Below are positions 20,001-27,200 of a DNA stretch of 64,000 nucleotides, piece by piece. The DNA is taken from NCBI GenBank assembly GCA_902470805.1, contig CABRHX010000003.1, forward strand, positions 75,439 to 139,438. Direction: 5' to 3'. The notes under the pieces are model-generated. The model made no database searches, was not told the DNA's origin, and worked only from the letters and a program-made list of their open reading frames with translations. The first letter of the stretch is position 1. Each line of letters begins with the position of its first letter. The DNA comes from an uncultured Collinsella sp. GTDB taxonomy: Bacteria; Actinomycetota; Coriobacteriia; Coriobacteriales; Coriobacteriaceae. Position numbers and translations under genes: made by a program.

Positions 20001-22309
20001 AGGGTCTTTTTAGCTTGGATGGGGATCTTCGACTCGTGCGCATCGTAGCGGTTGATGAAGGTTGCGACCTTACCGGCGACCTCGACTTCCTTCTCGGTGC
20101 CTCCGTCGTCGCGCACCTGCTTCATCGTCACGCTCTTAACGACAAGAGCACCAGCTTGGTTGTCCTCCACCACGACCTTCGCGGTATAGACGGCGGCAGA
20201 GTAGCTTATGCCGTCTGCCCTGGCGTCGGGTTCGGGGATACCCTCCTGGATGGTATAGGTGTAGGTGCCCGGCTTGGCATAGGTGATGTCGCCAAACGTT
20301 GCCTCCTGAGTTTTCTTGTTGAGCTCGACCGTCAACACCTTGCTCTTGGCGCCATCGGGCATGGGGGCGCCGTCCTCGGGCGTAAGCTGCGCGGTAAAGG
20401 TATCGCCATCGGCCCAATTGCGGCCCTCGAGCACCTTCTTGGCGCTCAGACGATTCTGGGCACCGAGCGTTACGCGGCTGGCGCTGTAGTTGTTGGTGAA
20501 CTCGAGCTTGTTGCTCGCGGGGATCTCCCCGTCCACGAGCGCAACAATCTTGCCCTCGATGGTGTTGCCGGTTCCGGACTGCTCCTCGCCGCCGGCCATG
20601 CGGCTCACGAGGCTAAAGCCAGCCGGAAGCACCGACTCGCCGGCAGAGCCGGTCACGGTGTTAACGATGCTCGCCAGCACGTTGCCATTGGACTCCTCGC
20701 CCTTGGTGGTGATCTCGCTCACACTGTAGCTGTCGTCCTTCTTAAGGTCGTATACGCGGATGGTCTCGCCGGCCTTGATGGAATGGGTGCCGCCGTTCTT
20801 GAGCACAAAGGAGTCGCCCACGGCGTTGCCGTTCGCATCGAACACGCGCGCCTCGTAGCCCTTCTGGGACTCCGGCAGGGTGAACTTAAACGTAAACGTC
20901 AGGTCGTTGTTGCTCGCGTCCTTGGTAGGCGCGGTAAGGCCATCGTCTGCCGTCACGGTCTTGGTCACTTGCAAGCGTGCCACGCGACGATCGGTATACT
21001 GCACGGCCGTTGCCGTGGTAAAGAGGTGATTGAGCTGAAGCGTGCCCAGGTCAGTGCCATTGGTGGCATCATCGTCTTGGTAAAGGGCCATGCGGTTGAT
21101 GCCCGTGTCGGCAAAGATGGTCGCCAGCTGGCCGTTGCGGTCTCCGCCGTCCTCGACGTAACGCAGAACGGTCCTAGTGCCCTGCATCGTCTTGTCATAG
21201 CGCATGTGCATCATGCCGTCCGCAAGAGTCGGCGTCACGCCCTCGGCGGTGCTCGTCTGGTCCCACGTCAGGTTACCCTTGGCATCTGCACCAGTTGCAC
21301 TCTGCAGTTTGCCTTTGATGTGCGTAAGCGTGTTATCGATGGAGTCGGGAGAGCCAAACTGCGCCAGAGAGGCAATGAGCGAGCCCGGGCCGCTCATGCT
21401 GCGCACGCCATCGTTCACCTTGCCGGCATCAACGTACACGCCCGAATCGTCCACGATCACCTTGGTGATGGTGGAATTCATCTCGTAGCCATCCGGGCTC
21501 ATCGATTCGCGCAGATAGTACGTACCATTAGTAAGGGGCGCATGGTTTACGGAATTGAGCGGGAAGCACGCCGCGCCCTCAATCTCATACGGGTAGGTCA
21601 TCCCATTTGCCTGCACGGTGTCATACGGCGTGGCGCCAGGCTTGATGGCATACGTACTGGGACTATCGCCGGTAACGTCCTTGGCCTGGTACAGCTCAAA
21701 CGTTGCACCGTTCACGGGCTTGCCCAGGTCGTCAACCTTCTGCACAAACAGGCGGTTCTGAACGTTGGTGAGGTGAATCACCGTAGAGAACTGCCTGTTT
21801 ATCGTTTGATATTGGACCATAGAGGTGTTGTCGATGGTTGCCTCCGCCAGAGACGATGCCGTGGTGTGATACACCGCCACGGTATATTCGGACTGGGACT
21901 TGTCCGTCATCATGGCGGCGTACTTCTCGATATCGCCGGGCAGCGACCTGACCGTTACCTCGTAGTCGCCCTTGGTGTTGACGCCAAAGACGCTCGTATC
22001 TGCCGATTTGGCAGCCTCGACGGCACCGGCAATGCCGTGCGCGGAGCACAGTTTGTAGCCATCGAGCGGATTGCCCGTGACTGCCGTCCAGGCGTCTTCT
22101 TTTGCCTGGTCCAAGTTCTCATTGGTGCGTTTGAGCACGACGGCAAAGGTCGTACCCGAGCTAATGGGGTTGTCCTTGTTGTCTTTTGTCTCTTTGCTAA
22201 GGGAAATGGTCTCCTTAGCGGCCAGATAGCCGCCGTTCAGCCACATGCGGCTACCCGTCCATGACTTGCCGTCGGCTGTTGTAACCGTTGTCTGCGGTGC
22301 AACCACCAC
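13994..22309 (-). CDS. Giant isopeptide-domain adhesin, central fragment
   Basis: This frame of 2,771 codons is in register with the N-terminal fragment (22577-23860); the 89 codons between them are open and end at a single TAG. Contents in order: a SpaA-like domain (FVQKVDDLGKPVNGATFELY), a long linker, and many ~120-residue Spy0128/FctA-type domains marked by K(V/T)LEGR...F and a terminal TFxNxY. Two DUF11-like repeats sit mid-protein (NVTVTDKLPAGVVFE, TVTITDAVPAGTEFVE), followed by domains of the type GSLTVKKTVVGG. Conserved Lys, Asn and Glu suggest intramolecular isopeptide bonds, as in Gram-positive pilins. The last ~30 residues are out of frame after a lesion near 14090. The annotated GTG start has no ribosome-binding site. 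Confidence 0.75.
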   Translation of the reverse strand: MVVAPQTTVTTADGKSWTGSRMWLNGGYLAAKETISLSKETKDNKDNPISSGTTFAVVLKRTNENLDQAKEDAWTAVTGNPLDGYKLCSAHGIAGAVEAAKSADTSVFGVNTKGDYEVTVRSLPGDIEKYAAMMTDKSQSEYTVAVYHTTASSLAEATIDNTSMVQYQTINRQFSTVIHLTNVQNRLFVQKVDDLGKPVNGATFELYQAKDVTGDSPSTYAIKPGATPYDTVQANGMTYPYEIEGAACFPLNSVNHAPLTNGTYYLRESMSPDGYEMNSTITKVIVDDSGVYVDAGKVNDGVRSMSGPGSLIASLAQFGSPDSIDNTLTHIKGKLQSATGADAKGNLTWDQTSTAEGVTPTLADGMMHMRYDKTMQGTRTVLRYVEDGGDRNGQLATIFADTGINRMALYQDDDATNGTDLGTLQLNHLFTTATAVQYTDRRVARLQVTKTVTADDGLTAPTKDASNNDLTFTFKFTLPESQKGYEARVFDANGNAVGDSFVLKNGGTHSIKAGETIRVYDLKKDDSYSVSEITTKGEESNGNVLASIVNTVTGSAGESVLPAGFSLVSRMAGGEEQSGTGNTIEGKIVALVDGEIPASNKLEFTNNYSASRVTLGAQNRLSAKKVLEGRNWADGDTFTAQLTPEDGAPMPDGAKSKVLTVELNKKTQEATFGDITYAKPGTYTYTIQEGIPEPDARADGISYSAAVYTAKVVVEDNQAGALVVKSVTMKQVRDDGGTEKEVEVAGKVATFINRYDAHESKIPIQAKKTLVDNAGTFPLAQNAFSFTLEGMGGYADVNAVFNPDTVDKSMTAPMPQGAEDNTMKVGNVDGAVRWPDISYTAKKDAGRAYVYKFAEDPGSVAGMTYDGSVYYAVVRNAKKGAGIQTSIEYYKITEDGSVKQLDNNATPSFTNIYSVEPASVTLQGQKTVSGRDWNQGESYTFNLAAAADDASATGLGKTTKQAVTDGAIAIGTNQAVASTPESGRVASFSFGTEAAPTVTFNRAGTFSFDITENVALGAPASMSMDRHTARATVVVTDLDERGNHTGKLHVSSVTYANTGASDVDKAVTDKAAFTNAYHASGTFGGVTVSKTLEGRASNAGQFTFAVTGLWYNGVQTSVDGAEATLSNKAAKAGVSGAVVGANGKEKLFARKLTEQDLGHTFAYRIHENQPAAAGYTYDTGYTGDAIVLVKVLARQNDPAKLYTVTTVLKGAGVTELLGDTGDASALTDEKIAELKQDSATYVQQYDASEAGATTPTVSFVNRYTASLDYGANGGLWIEKTLTYPKDATVFGSPKSTFRYIVKPADETSANKVGLSTAGKVFETANVEANDPKTVSLIPEGGLKFNQNDAGKTFTYTVSEIDDKATGYTYDSTVHTVKAVVADNGDGTLKVTTSVSKKVDGKDKLEGQWIYPSDATSTGVATVKFKNTYTVAEAATYTPSVTKVVAGADAPGKFTFTMTAADDATKAAIDGGLITGSSMSAGNGYAEKKQTEEGLKDGEHDKVDFSKLTFNAPGTYKFDIHELIPNSGPGEWKYDQHTYTLTVTVTDEGGKLVARADGATGSEGFIFTNSYSTSTSYELQGGLEIVKTLEGKDLHAGMFGFTVTADADSTEYAASTEKLKALLRQEDGKLTVTNDEPQADGKSYTDILGGLTFATGDAGKTFTYKVVENKGDKGGYKYDSTYWTVEIAVNKCGDGSLYTETTVKHYDSNGVEAAGDVKTYSSENGTAKAKVSFTNSYAASGTFEGLTAQKVMDSGDKIEADQYTFDVYAEKKTDGTLQWMDKGTTQAGESGTATVDFGKVYFKLGDTASGSYGQTIDLTRAVNDGIAIKRHNADHTTTYSFNLVAKERLVDLPEGVRPVDTSATCRVLLEVTDNNDGTLTSKVTYRDGTENGKIVFHNTRDKVKTIGTVAKPSVDIDGQLLSVGDSYVYTINWVNTEADANGNLVPANVTVTDKLPAGVVFEAFEGECADKGAASGQSLTWDLGKQPAGSHGSVRVRVKITEDAVEDAQGAVDTINNTATVTIGNKSYTGTTTNYVPKKSESDAQDSTGSGVALGDELTYTIGYKNTEGASATVTITDAVPAGTEFVEFAGEHKDAGSKDNDGKLTWTLADVPAGEEGTVQFEVRVTEDAFKSGGASGDIFNQASVTVGNKPAVKTNTTTDQVSDGRLTLSKTVTAAEGITAPNKAFTFKVLLYQADGTTPLAGTFAFAGRPGGTNGTYVSGQIKSGDTIALKASGSVTVTLPTGTHYEVQELDSKGELMTSEDGFAVADKANPQKGTVGQATQVGFTNVYSVESTKVENAFKVQKKISGRNWTTSDVFTMTLAAQGEAPMPKGAKDGVAMIALKKDVQVGNFGTIEYAKPGTYTYVIAEQAGDETALTFSKATYRATVTVTDNGAGKLSAKTEIAQLTDDAGDAAGRTVEAAVFTNTAKTGSLTVKKTVVGGDSQREFGFTVALADGDGEPVSGTFGKGERAVTFADGKAALKLRDGEEKTVAGLPVGARYTVTEDAAEGYTTAVNGADGSKAEGAVTEDGTTVAFTNTYGTTTEGRDVSTAELFTKTLKGRDWAEGDSFQFALAGEGGAPMPEGSADGSKTVSVTAVAGTKAGDRVAFDFGPIRYTLDDIKDAEFAEVGGKRVRAKTFTYTVREVRPDDGSAIAGVDYDGHAATMTVTVTDDGSGNLTATTPAIAQVSGGDFVNTYTTELDYSARAGVRLSKTLSGRAMEAGQFAFTVTADAETAAKPASRPARTPTPWPLPMTERPTWSTSSAVLRAAT

Positions 22310-22576
22310 GCCACCCGTGCCGCTCGCAGCTTTCTTGTATTGCAGATGCAGCTCACCTGGCGTTGCGGTAGTCGATGAGGTCAGACTCGAGCGATATCCC
22401 GCGGGCAGGCCAACCTCTTCGAGTACAAAGTAGTCGTGTCCCTCGGCATGCTGGTTATCGAACGAAAGAACGGAATCGTCCGACTTTCGAAGTATCAGCT
22501 GGCCCCCGTCTTTCGTCGTGCCCTGAGCGACGAGCTCGCCCTTATTCCAGTGTCCCTCGGCATCTGGTCCATCGGA

Positions 22577-23860
22577 CTAGTACAGCTTGAAAGTTGCGCC
22601 ATTGACTGCCTCGCCGTTTTGGTCGACCTTCGCGACCTCGGACGATGGCAGCGTGGTGAGGTTGAACTTAAGTTTCATGTTCGATGCGCCCGCGCCGCGC
22701 TCCAGATAGAAGAAACTCAGCGTATGCTTGCTGCTGTCACGGAAGGTGTTGCCGGAGAAGTTAGAGGTATCTGCGCCGGCAGCTTTGAACTTTGCCTTGA
22801 TGTTGGTTTTTTCGATTTCCTTCTCGGCTCCATTTGCACCGTCAATATGACCGACTTTTACTTCACCGTTAGCAAAGTTGATATCAAGCGTCGCCTTCTC
22901 GTGAATGCCACCCAGATCGCCCACGAGTACACCATCGATGTACACCCATACGTCGTCGTCACCCGAGAACTCAAAGACCATGTCTTTGTTATCGGTGGTC
23001 TTGCCGCCCGCAGGCTGGACAAACTCTGTGGTCATGGACATGCCAAAGTGGTGGTTGAGCTTATCGTTCGTTCCGTCCGTTATTCCTATAGGAGAGAGCT
23101 GACCGTTCTTCTCTTCAAAAACCTTGCGGGCCGAGTCAAAGGGGAAGAACTGGCCCAGATTGGTTTCGCTATTCGCATCGCCCTTATATACGCCCGCCTT
23201 ATCGTAGACGTCAAAGGAGTTAGTCGTGGGGTTATACACGGCATAGTTGCCGTGAGAACCATACGAGTCGTAAACGTAATAGCCATTCTGGAGCTGAAAG
23301 AGGCCTTTCACGTTGTTGTAAACGGCCTTGCCGTCCTGTTTGCCATTTGCCTGACTGTCGTTGTTAAAGAGATAGGCCAGCGACTCATCGGTGTAGTTAA
23401 CGCCATTGCCTTGGGAGGTGTAGGTGCCTTTCTTGATTGCCGGATAGCCATTTACAAGCTGATTCTCAACAAACCGAAGGCGACCGTAGCCAGCAGTACC
23501 GCTTCTGCCCGTCCACTTGTTAATGCCCGTACCGGCGCCGCCATTAAACTTGAGCTGATGGTCTTTATTGATGCCGGTGTTGTCATTCTCGTTGTAGTTG
23601 TTTACGTTGGCGGAATTGTCGTTGTCGCCGTTCACGACCCAGTAGTCGAACAGATTGACCGTGGTGCCGGTGGGATTCACCGTCTGCACGGTATGGTTGC
23701 TATAGGGAACCGTCTGATCGGCCGACGCGCTCGTCGCACCAAACATGAGCGCACACGCCGCCAGCGGGACGGCCAAAACCCTTAAGGCGCGCTTGGCAGT
23801 ATTGGTTTTCTCGCCAAAAGGCTCCAATATTTCTCGAACTCTCGCACACAAGCGATTCAT
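22577..23860 (-). CDS. Giant isopeptide-domain adhesin, N-terminal fragment, ends at amber codon
   Basis: The start is ATG 23860 behind GGGGAGGG. The product is 427 residues: a long signal peptide (MNRLCARVREILEPFGEK..., cleavage near SASA), then a domain with EFSGDDDVWVYIDGVLVGDLGGIH, the hallmark of fibro-slime/PA14-like ligand-binding heads. The frame then enters a SpaA-like domain (EVAKVDQNGEAVNGATFKLY) and stops at TAG (22577-22579) in mid-domain. Translation past the TAG continues the domain (SDGPDAEGHWNKGELVAQGTTKDG) without a frame change. Truncated here, it would be secreted without a wall anchor. A single base change to AAG or CAG would restore the gene. Putative phase-variable promoter at 23934-23964. 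Confidence 0.8.
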   Translation of the reverse strand: MNRLCARVREILEPFGEKTNTAKRALRVLAVPLAACALMFGATSASADQTVPYSNHTVQTVNPTGTTVNLFDYWVVNGDNDNSANVNNYNENDNTGINKDHQLKFNGGAGTGINKWTGRSGTAGYGRLRFVENQLVNGYPAIKKGTYTSQGNGVNYTDESLAYLFNNDSQANGKQDGKAVYNNVKGLFQLQNGYYVYDSYGSHGNYAVYNPTTNSFDVYDKAGVYKGDANSETNLGQFFPFDSARKVFEEKNGQLSPIGITDGTNDKLNHHFGMSMTTEFVQPAGGKTTDNKDMVFEFSGDDDVWVYIDGVLVGDLGGIHEKATLDINFANGEVKVGHIDGANGAEKEIEKTNIKAKFKAAGADTSNFSGNTFRDSSKHTLSFFYLERGAGASNMKLKFNLTTLPSSEVAKVDQNGEAVNGATFKLY

Positions 23861-23933
23861 GAAGGCCCTCCCCAATCCATGAGGACGGCAAGCAGTAGCT
23901 CGTTATATGTGTGTCGTCGTCCCCATCGATGCA

Positions 23934-23964
23934 AATATACGCCCCCCCCCGCGCAGAAACGCAA
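23934..23964 (-). promoter_or_regulatory. Putative adhesin promoter with G9 tract in the spacer
   Basis: On the minus strand, TTGCGT (23959-23964) and TATATT (23934-23939) are separated by 19 bp, nine of which are an uninterrupted G run (23942-23950). The -10 box lies 74 bp upstream of the adhesin ATG. Loss of two G residues would give the optimal 17-bp spacing. No better promoter was seen closer to the gene. Confidence 0.45.
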
Positions 23965-24076
23965 GGCGGGTCATCGCTATATGTTTAAAATTGTAGCAAT
24001 TTGGCTGACCCAAAATTCCTCATCGGGTTGCCACTCAGGCGTAAAAGTGAACCATTCGCGCCACACAAAGCAGCTA

Positions 24077-24166
24077 ATTTGGAACGGGGCTTTTTTGACT
24101 ACTCAGCCAAAAAGACTACCCAAGCATATTCAACGCAAAGGTAGTCAAAAAGCCACGTCCCAAAAT
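24077..24166. repeat. Inverted repeat 1 of the 24-kb hairpin cluster
   Basis: Arms 24077-24103 and 24141-24166 match at most positions; their common core is TTTGG(A/G)ACG(G/T)GGCTTTTT(T)GACTAC. The first arm is nearly identical to the minus-strand hairpin at 37035-37071 (GCAGCTAATTTGG, then GGGGCTTTTTT), so this is a dispersed element. The intergenic space 23861-24478 holds no gene. Confidence 0.7.
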
Positions 24167-24183
24167 GACTGGTCTGACGCTGC

Positions 24184-24343
24184 GCCACAAAAACGGGCTA
24201 TCTACTACGTTTAAGCCGCAGGGGTCGGCCATAGCCGGTTTTTTCGAAAATCAGCAAGCTATCTACCTGCGGTTTTAATTTCCCAAATTCCAGGATGGTC
24301 GAGGATGCCCGGTTAAACGTAGTAGATAGCCGCCTTTTGTGGC
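24184..24343. repeat. Inverted repeat 2 of the 24-kb hairpin cluster
   Basis: Thirty-one-nucleotide arms (24184-24214, 24313-24343) share GGCTATCTACTACGTTTAA with two or three mismatches elsewhere. The 98-nt interior contains a further CCGCAGG/CCTGCGG pair and a third partial copy, GCTATCTAC. Confidence 0.75.
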
Positions 24344-24394
24344 GAACGGTCCAATTCGAGGCTCAAGCCAGCCAGCTTCGGATGGCCATTCTCG

Positions 24395-24463
24395 AAGTTG
24401 CGGTGGAATAGTTCCTGTTTGGCTGCTCAGGCCGCAAAAACAGGAACTATTCCACCGCAACTT
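24395..24463. repeat. Inverted repeat 3, downstream of the TadA-glycerate kinase gene
   Basis: Perfect 26-bp arms (24395-24420 and 24438-24463, core GGTGGAATAGTTCCTG) enclose a 17-nt loop. It begins 15 nt after the stop codon of the minus-strand fusion gene, so it may end or stabilise that transcript. Confidence 0.8.
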
Positions 24464-24478
24464 ATCGAGGGATGCGTT

Positions 24479-26260
24479 TTAGATGCGGGCGAGGTCGTAG
24501 GATTGGGCGGCAGACTCGCCGGCGCAGATGAGGTTGGTTGTGGCTTCTTGCACACCGAGCGCCTGGTCGAGGGGCATGGGCTTGCGACAGATCGGCAGCA
24601 CAAGGTCGATGCCCCGCCCATACACCGCATCCAGGTTGTCGGCACGACCGCCCACGACGGCAACAACCGGCTTGCCATAGCGCTTGGCACGACGGGCCAC
24701 GCCCACCGGCGCCTTGCCGGCAGCGGACTGCTCGTCCATATTGCCCTCGCCCGTTATGACCAGGTCGACATCGCGCACGCGCTCGTCAAACCCCACGAGA
24801 TCGAGCACCGTCTCTACACCCGAGCGCAGCTCCGCACCGAGCGCCAGCAACGCCGCGCCCAAGCCACCGGCAGCGCCCGCGCCGGGCACACCGAGCACCG
24901 AGCCAAATGTCCGTGCGCCCTCGGGTGTGCGCAACAAACCCTGGGCTCGAGCTCCGGCAATCGCAGCATCGAGCAGGCGACCGTAGCCGACCATCCAGTT
25001 GTCGTACTTGCCCAGCGCCTCGGCATCATCCGCCGGCAGGCCCTTCTGCCCGCCAAACACCGCCAGTGCGCCTCGACGCCCCACGAGCGGATTCTCGACA
25101 TCGGAAAGCACAACGATGCGAGCGCCATCCAAAGCCTGCAGCGCCGGCTCCAAATCAACGCTCGCCACGTGTTCAAGGCCCGCAAGACCGGGGGCGACAT
25201 CGCAGCCCTGATCATCGACCACACGCGCGCCCAGCGCCTGCAGCATGCCGGCGCCACCGTCGTTGGTGGCACTGCCGCCCAAGCCAATATAGATAGTCTT
25301 TACCCCGACACGAGCTGCACGGAGCATCAGCTCGCCCACGCCATAGGTTGTAGCAGCCAGCGCCGCCGATTCCGTGCAAGGTGAGTACCCGATGCCTGCT
25401 GCTTCGGCCATCTCAATAACAACCGACTCGTGCTCGCCGTCCACTAACATCCGGGCAGGCACACGCTCGCCAAAGGGGCCTGCAACCTCGCAGGCCACAA
25501 GCTCGCCACCGCAGGCGGCAACGGTATCGAGCGTTCCCTCGCCGCCATCCGCCAGCGGCAACGCGCGCACCTCGGCATCGGGCCACACACGGCGCATGCC
25601 TTCGGCAACCGCCGCCTCCGCCTGCGCGCTCGAAACGCTGCCCTTAAAGGAGTCGATCGCCAACAGCACACGGCGGGGTCGGCGGCACGCAGGACCAAAG
25701 TCAACCGCCGTGCCAGCATCCTCACCGGCACCCGCAAGCGCTACGGCGTGAGCGGCGTGTGCTTCAAGATCGGCCCCACAACCGCAATCAGCGCCGCCCG
25801 CTCTGCGCAGACCGCCAAAATAGCTACTCAGCAGCTCGCGGCATTCATCCGCCAGGACCCCAGCCGTCACGTTAAACCGATGGTTCAGGCGCGAATCGAC
25901 ATTGAGGTCATACAGCGAACCCAGCGCGCCGGCCTTGGCATCAGCCGCGCTATACACGCAGCGCCCCACGCGCGCGTTGACCATAAGGCCCGCGCACATG
26001 CAGCAGGGTTCCAGCGTCACATAAACCGTACAGTCGAAAAGGCGCCAGCGGCCAAGCGCCTGGGCAGCGGCGCACACGGCCGCAAACTCGGCATGAGCCG
26101 AAGGGTCCTGGTCGAGTTCGCGCCGATTGTGCGCCCTCGCGACGACCTCACCGTCGCGCACCACTACGGCTCCGATGGGCACCTCGCCCACCGCCGCGGC
26201 GGCTCGCGCCTCCGCCAGCGCCTCGCGCATGAACTTCTCGTCGATTTCGGTGATCGTCAT
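24479..26260 (-). CDS. Fusion of tRNA adenosine deaminase (TadA) and glycerate kinase
   Basis: The 593-residue protein joins two enzymes. Residues 1-150 are a complete TadA-type deaminase with the zinc and proton-shuttle motif HAE (56-58) and PCCMC (85-89), which converts A34 to inosine in tRNA-Arg(ACG). After a Cys/Ala/Gly-rich linker (151-197), residues 198-593 form a GarK/GlxK-type glycerate 2-kinase (VLLAIDSFKGSVSSAQ, LPLADGGEGT, GLGGSATNDGG, VITGEGNMDEQS). Both halves look intact. ATG 26260 follows GGGAAGG; the frame extends to 26311. No other glycerate-pathway gene is adjacent. A missed stop between two genes is unlikely because the linker is open and codon use is uniform. Confidence 0.9.
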   Translation of the reverse strand: MTITEIDEKFMREALAEARAAAAVGEVPIGAVVVRDGEVVARAHNRRELDQDPSAHAEFAAVCAAAQALGRWRLFDCTVYVTLEPCCMCAGLMVNARVGRCVYSAADAKAGALGSLYDLNVDSRLNHRFNVTAGVLADECRELLSSYFGGLRRAGGADCGCGADLEAHAAHAVALAGAGEDAGTAVDFGPACRRPRRVLLAIDSFKGSVSSAQAEAAVAEGMRRVWPDAEVRALPLADGGEGTLDTVAACGGELVACEVAGPFGERVPARMLVDGEHESVVIEMAEAAGIGYSPCTESAALAATTYGVGELMLRAARVGVKTIYIGLGGSATNDGGAGMLQALGARVVDDQGCDVAPGLAGLEHVASVDLEPALQALDGARIVVLSDVENPLVGRRGALAVFGGQKGLPADDAEALGKYDNWMVGYGRLLDAAIAGARAQGLLRTPEGARTFGSVLGVPGAGAAGGLGAALLALGAELRSGVETVLDLVGFDERVRDVDLVITGEGNMDEQSAAGKAPVGVARRAKRYGKPVVAVVGGRADNLDAVYGRGIDLVLPICRKPMPLDQALGVQEATTNLICAGESAAQSYDLARI

Positions 26261-26311
26261 CGTTCGCCTTCCCTGTTGCAAATTCAAAACGATGCTATCA
26301 TTACGACTCAC

Positions 26312-26401
26312 GGAGAGATGGCAGAGCGGTTGAATGCGGCGGTCTTGAAAACCGTTGAGCGCGAGAGCGTTCCGGGGGTTCGAATCCCCCTCTCTCCGCC
26401 A
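26312..26401 (+). tRNA. tRNA-Ser(UGA), CCA encoded
   Basis: Acceptor arms GGAGAGA/TCTCTCC, the anticodon loop CTTGAAA (anticodon TGA), a long class II variable arm and the T-arm GGGGGTTCGAATCCCCC are all present. The sequence ends in genomically encoded CCA. It starts 51 bp upstream of, and divergent from, the TadA fusion gene. Confidence 0.96.
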
Positions 26402-26404
26402 CTT

Positions 26405-27001
26405 TTAGTGATGCACCGGTGTCATGGTCCGCTCAAACAGTGCATCGACCACGTCGGCTATCTCAGGTCGACGCTCAAGATCGTGGCCCGATTCCCACCA
26501 TATCGTGAAAAGTCGAATAATACCGCCGGCGACAAACTCAGACGTCGTCTCGAGTGACACGGGGGCCAGGGCATCCTCGGCAAGCACGTTCATCACACGC
26601 TCGCGGATGGAGCGGGCAATACGGTCGCAAATAACGTTGGTCAACATGCCCGACATGCTGCTTGCCAAAATGTTATCCATGAGCTGCTCGTGCGCCAGAA
26701 TCAAATCCATGGCATCGTCCAAAATCGCGTGCCGAAGCGCGCGCACGTCCTCGGCAGATACCGCGCCGGCCTCATCGGGCTGTTTTTGCGGCAAGCCCGA
26801 CATGAGCTCATCGATATAAAAGGCAAAGTAATCGTTCTTGTCGCGAAAGTGCTTGTAGAACGTCGTGCGGCGAATCATGGCGCGGTCGCACAGCATGGCA
26901 ACCGTCAGGTCCTCAAAACGATGCTCCTCGAGAAGCTCGGTGAAGGCATCGAACAGGGCACGGTAGGTTTTCTTAATGCGAAGGTCCACTGGTATCGCCA
27001 T
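26405..27001 (-). CDS. TetR-family transcriptional regulator
   Basis: The 198-residue product has a TetR-type N-terminal helix-turn-helix (residues about 10-55: KKTYRALFDAFTELLEEHRFEDLTVAMLCDRAMIRRTTFYKHFRDKND), with the conserved TTFYKHF recognition helix, and a helical C-terminal ligand or dimer domain. The arrangement resembles the DhaS/TetR_C_8 group. ATG 27001 is the first start in register with the family; GAGG directly precedes it, so GTG 26989 is an alternative. It is divergent from lemA, with about 200 bp between them, and converges on the tRNA-Ser gene. The target is unknown; lemA or itself are candidates. Confidence 0.88.
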   Translation of the reverse strand: MAIPVDLRIKKTYRALFDAFTELLEEHRFEDLTVAMLCDRAMIRRTTFYKHFRDKNDYFAFYIDELMSGLPQKQPDEAGAVSAEDVRALRHAILDDAMDLILAHEQLMDNILASSMSGMLTNVICDRIARSIRERVMNVLAEDALAPVSLETTSEFVAGGIIRLFTIWWESGHDLERRPEIADVVDALFERTMTPVHH

Positions 27002-27200
27002 CCTCAGGGCAAAGACAACACTCGTCAATCTGTCGCATATCTTACACCTGTACCTCGCGCGCTTTGCCCCGGTGCCGACCCCGCCGAAAACATAACGCTT
27101 GCCGGAAAGTTCGGCACGGCAAAACGTTGCGGGTATACTAGTAGCGTTATACCAACGGCAGCTGGCGCATGCCGCCGCGGCCATTCGAAACGGAGACATC

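Noticed and set aside
14324..20002. Very long open frame on the plus strand opposite the adhesin (also 12234-14204 and 20015-22264)
   Set aside because: These are antisense shadows of repeated, GC-rich domains. Their products are low-complexity Gly/Arg/Val/His strings without recognisable domains, and the minus strand encodes clear Spy0128-type repeats.
22577..22579. Recoded amber (pyrrolysine or programmed readthrough)
   Set aside because: No pylT or other decoding gene and no stimulatory element were seen. A point mutation or sequence error in a repeat-rich gene is simpler, so it is reported only as a lesion.
24479..26260. Two separate genes (tadA and glycerate kinase) misread as one
   Set aside because: The frame is continuous with no stop or internal ribosome-binding site in the linker, and both domains are in the same frame.
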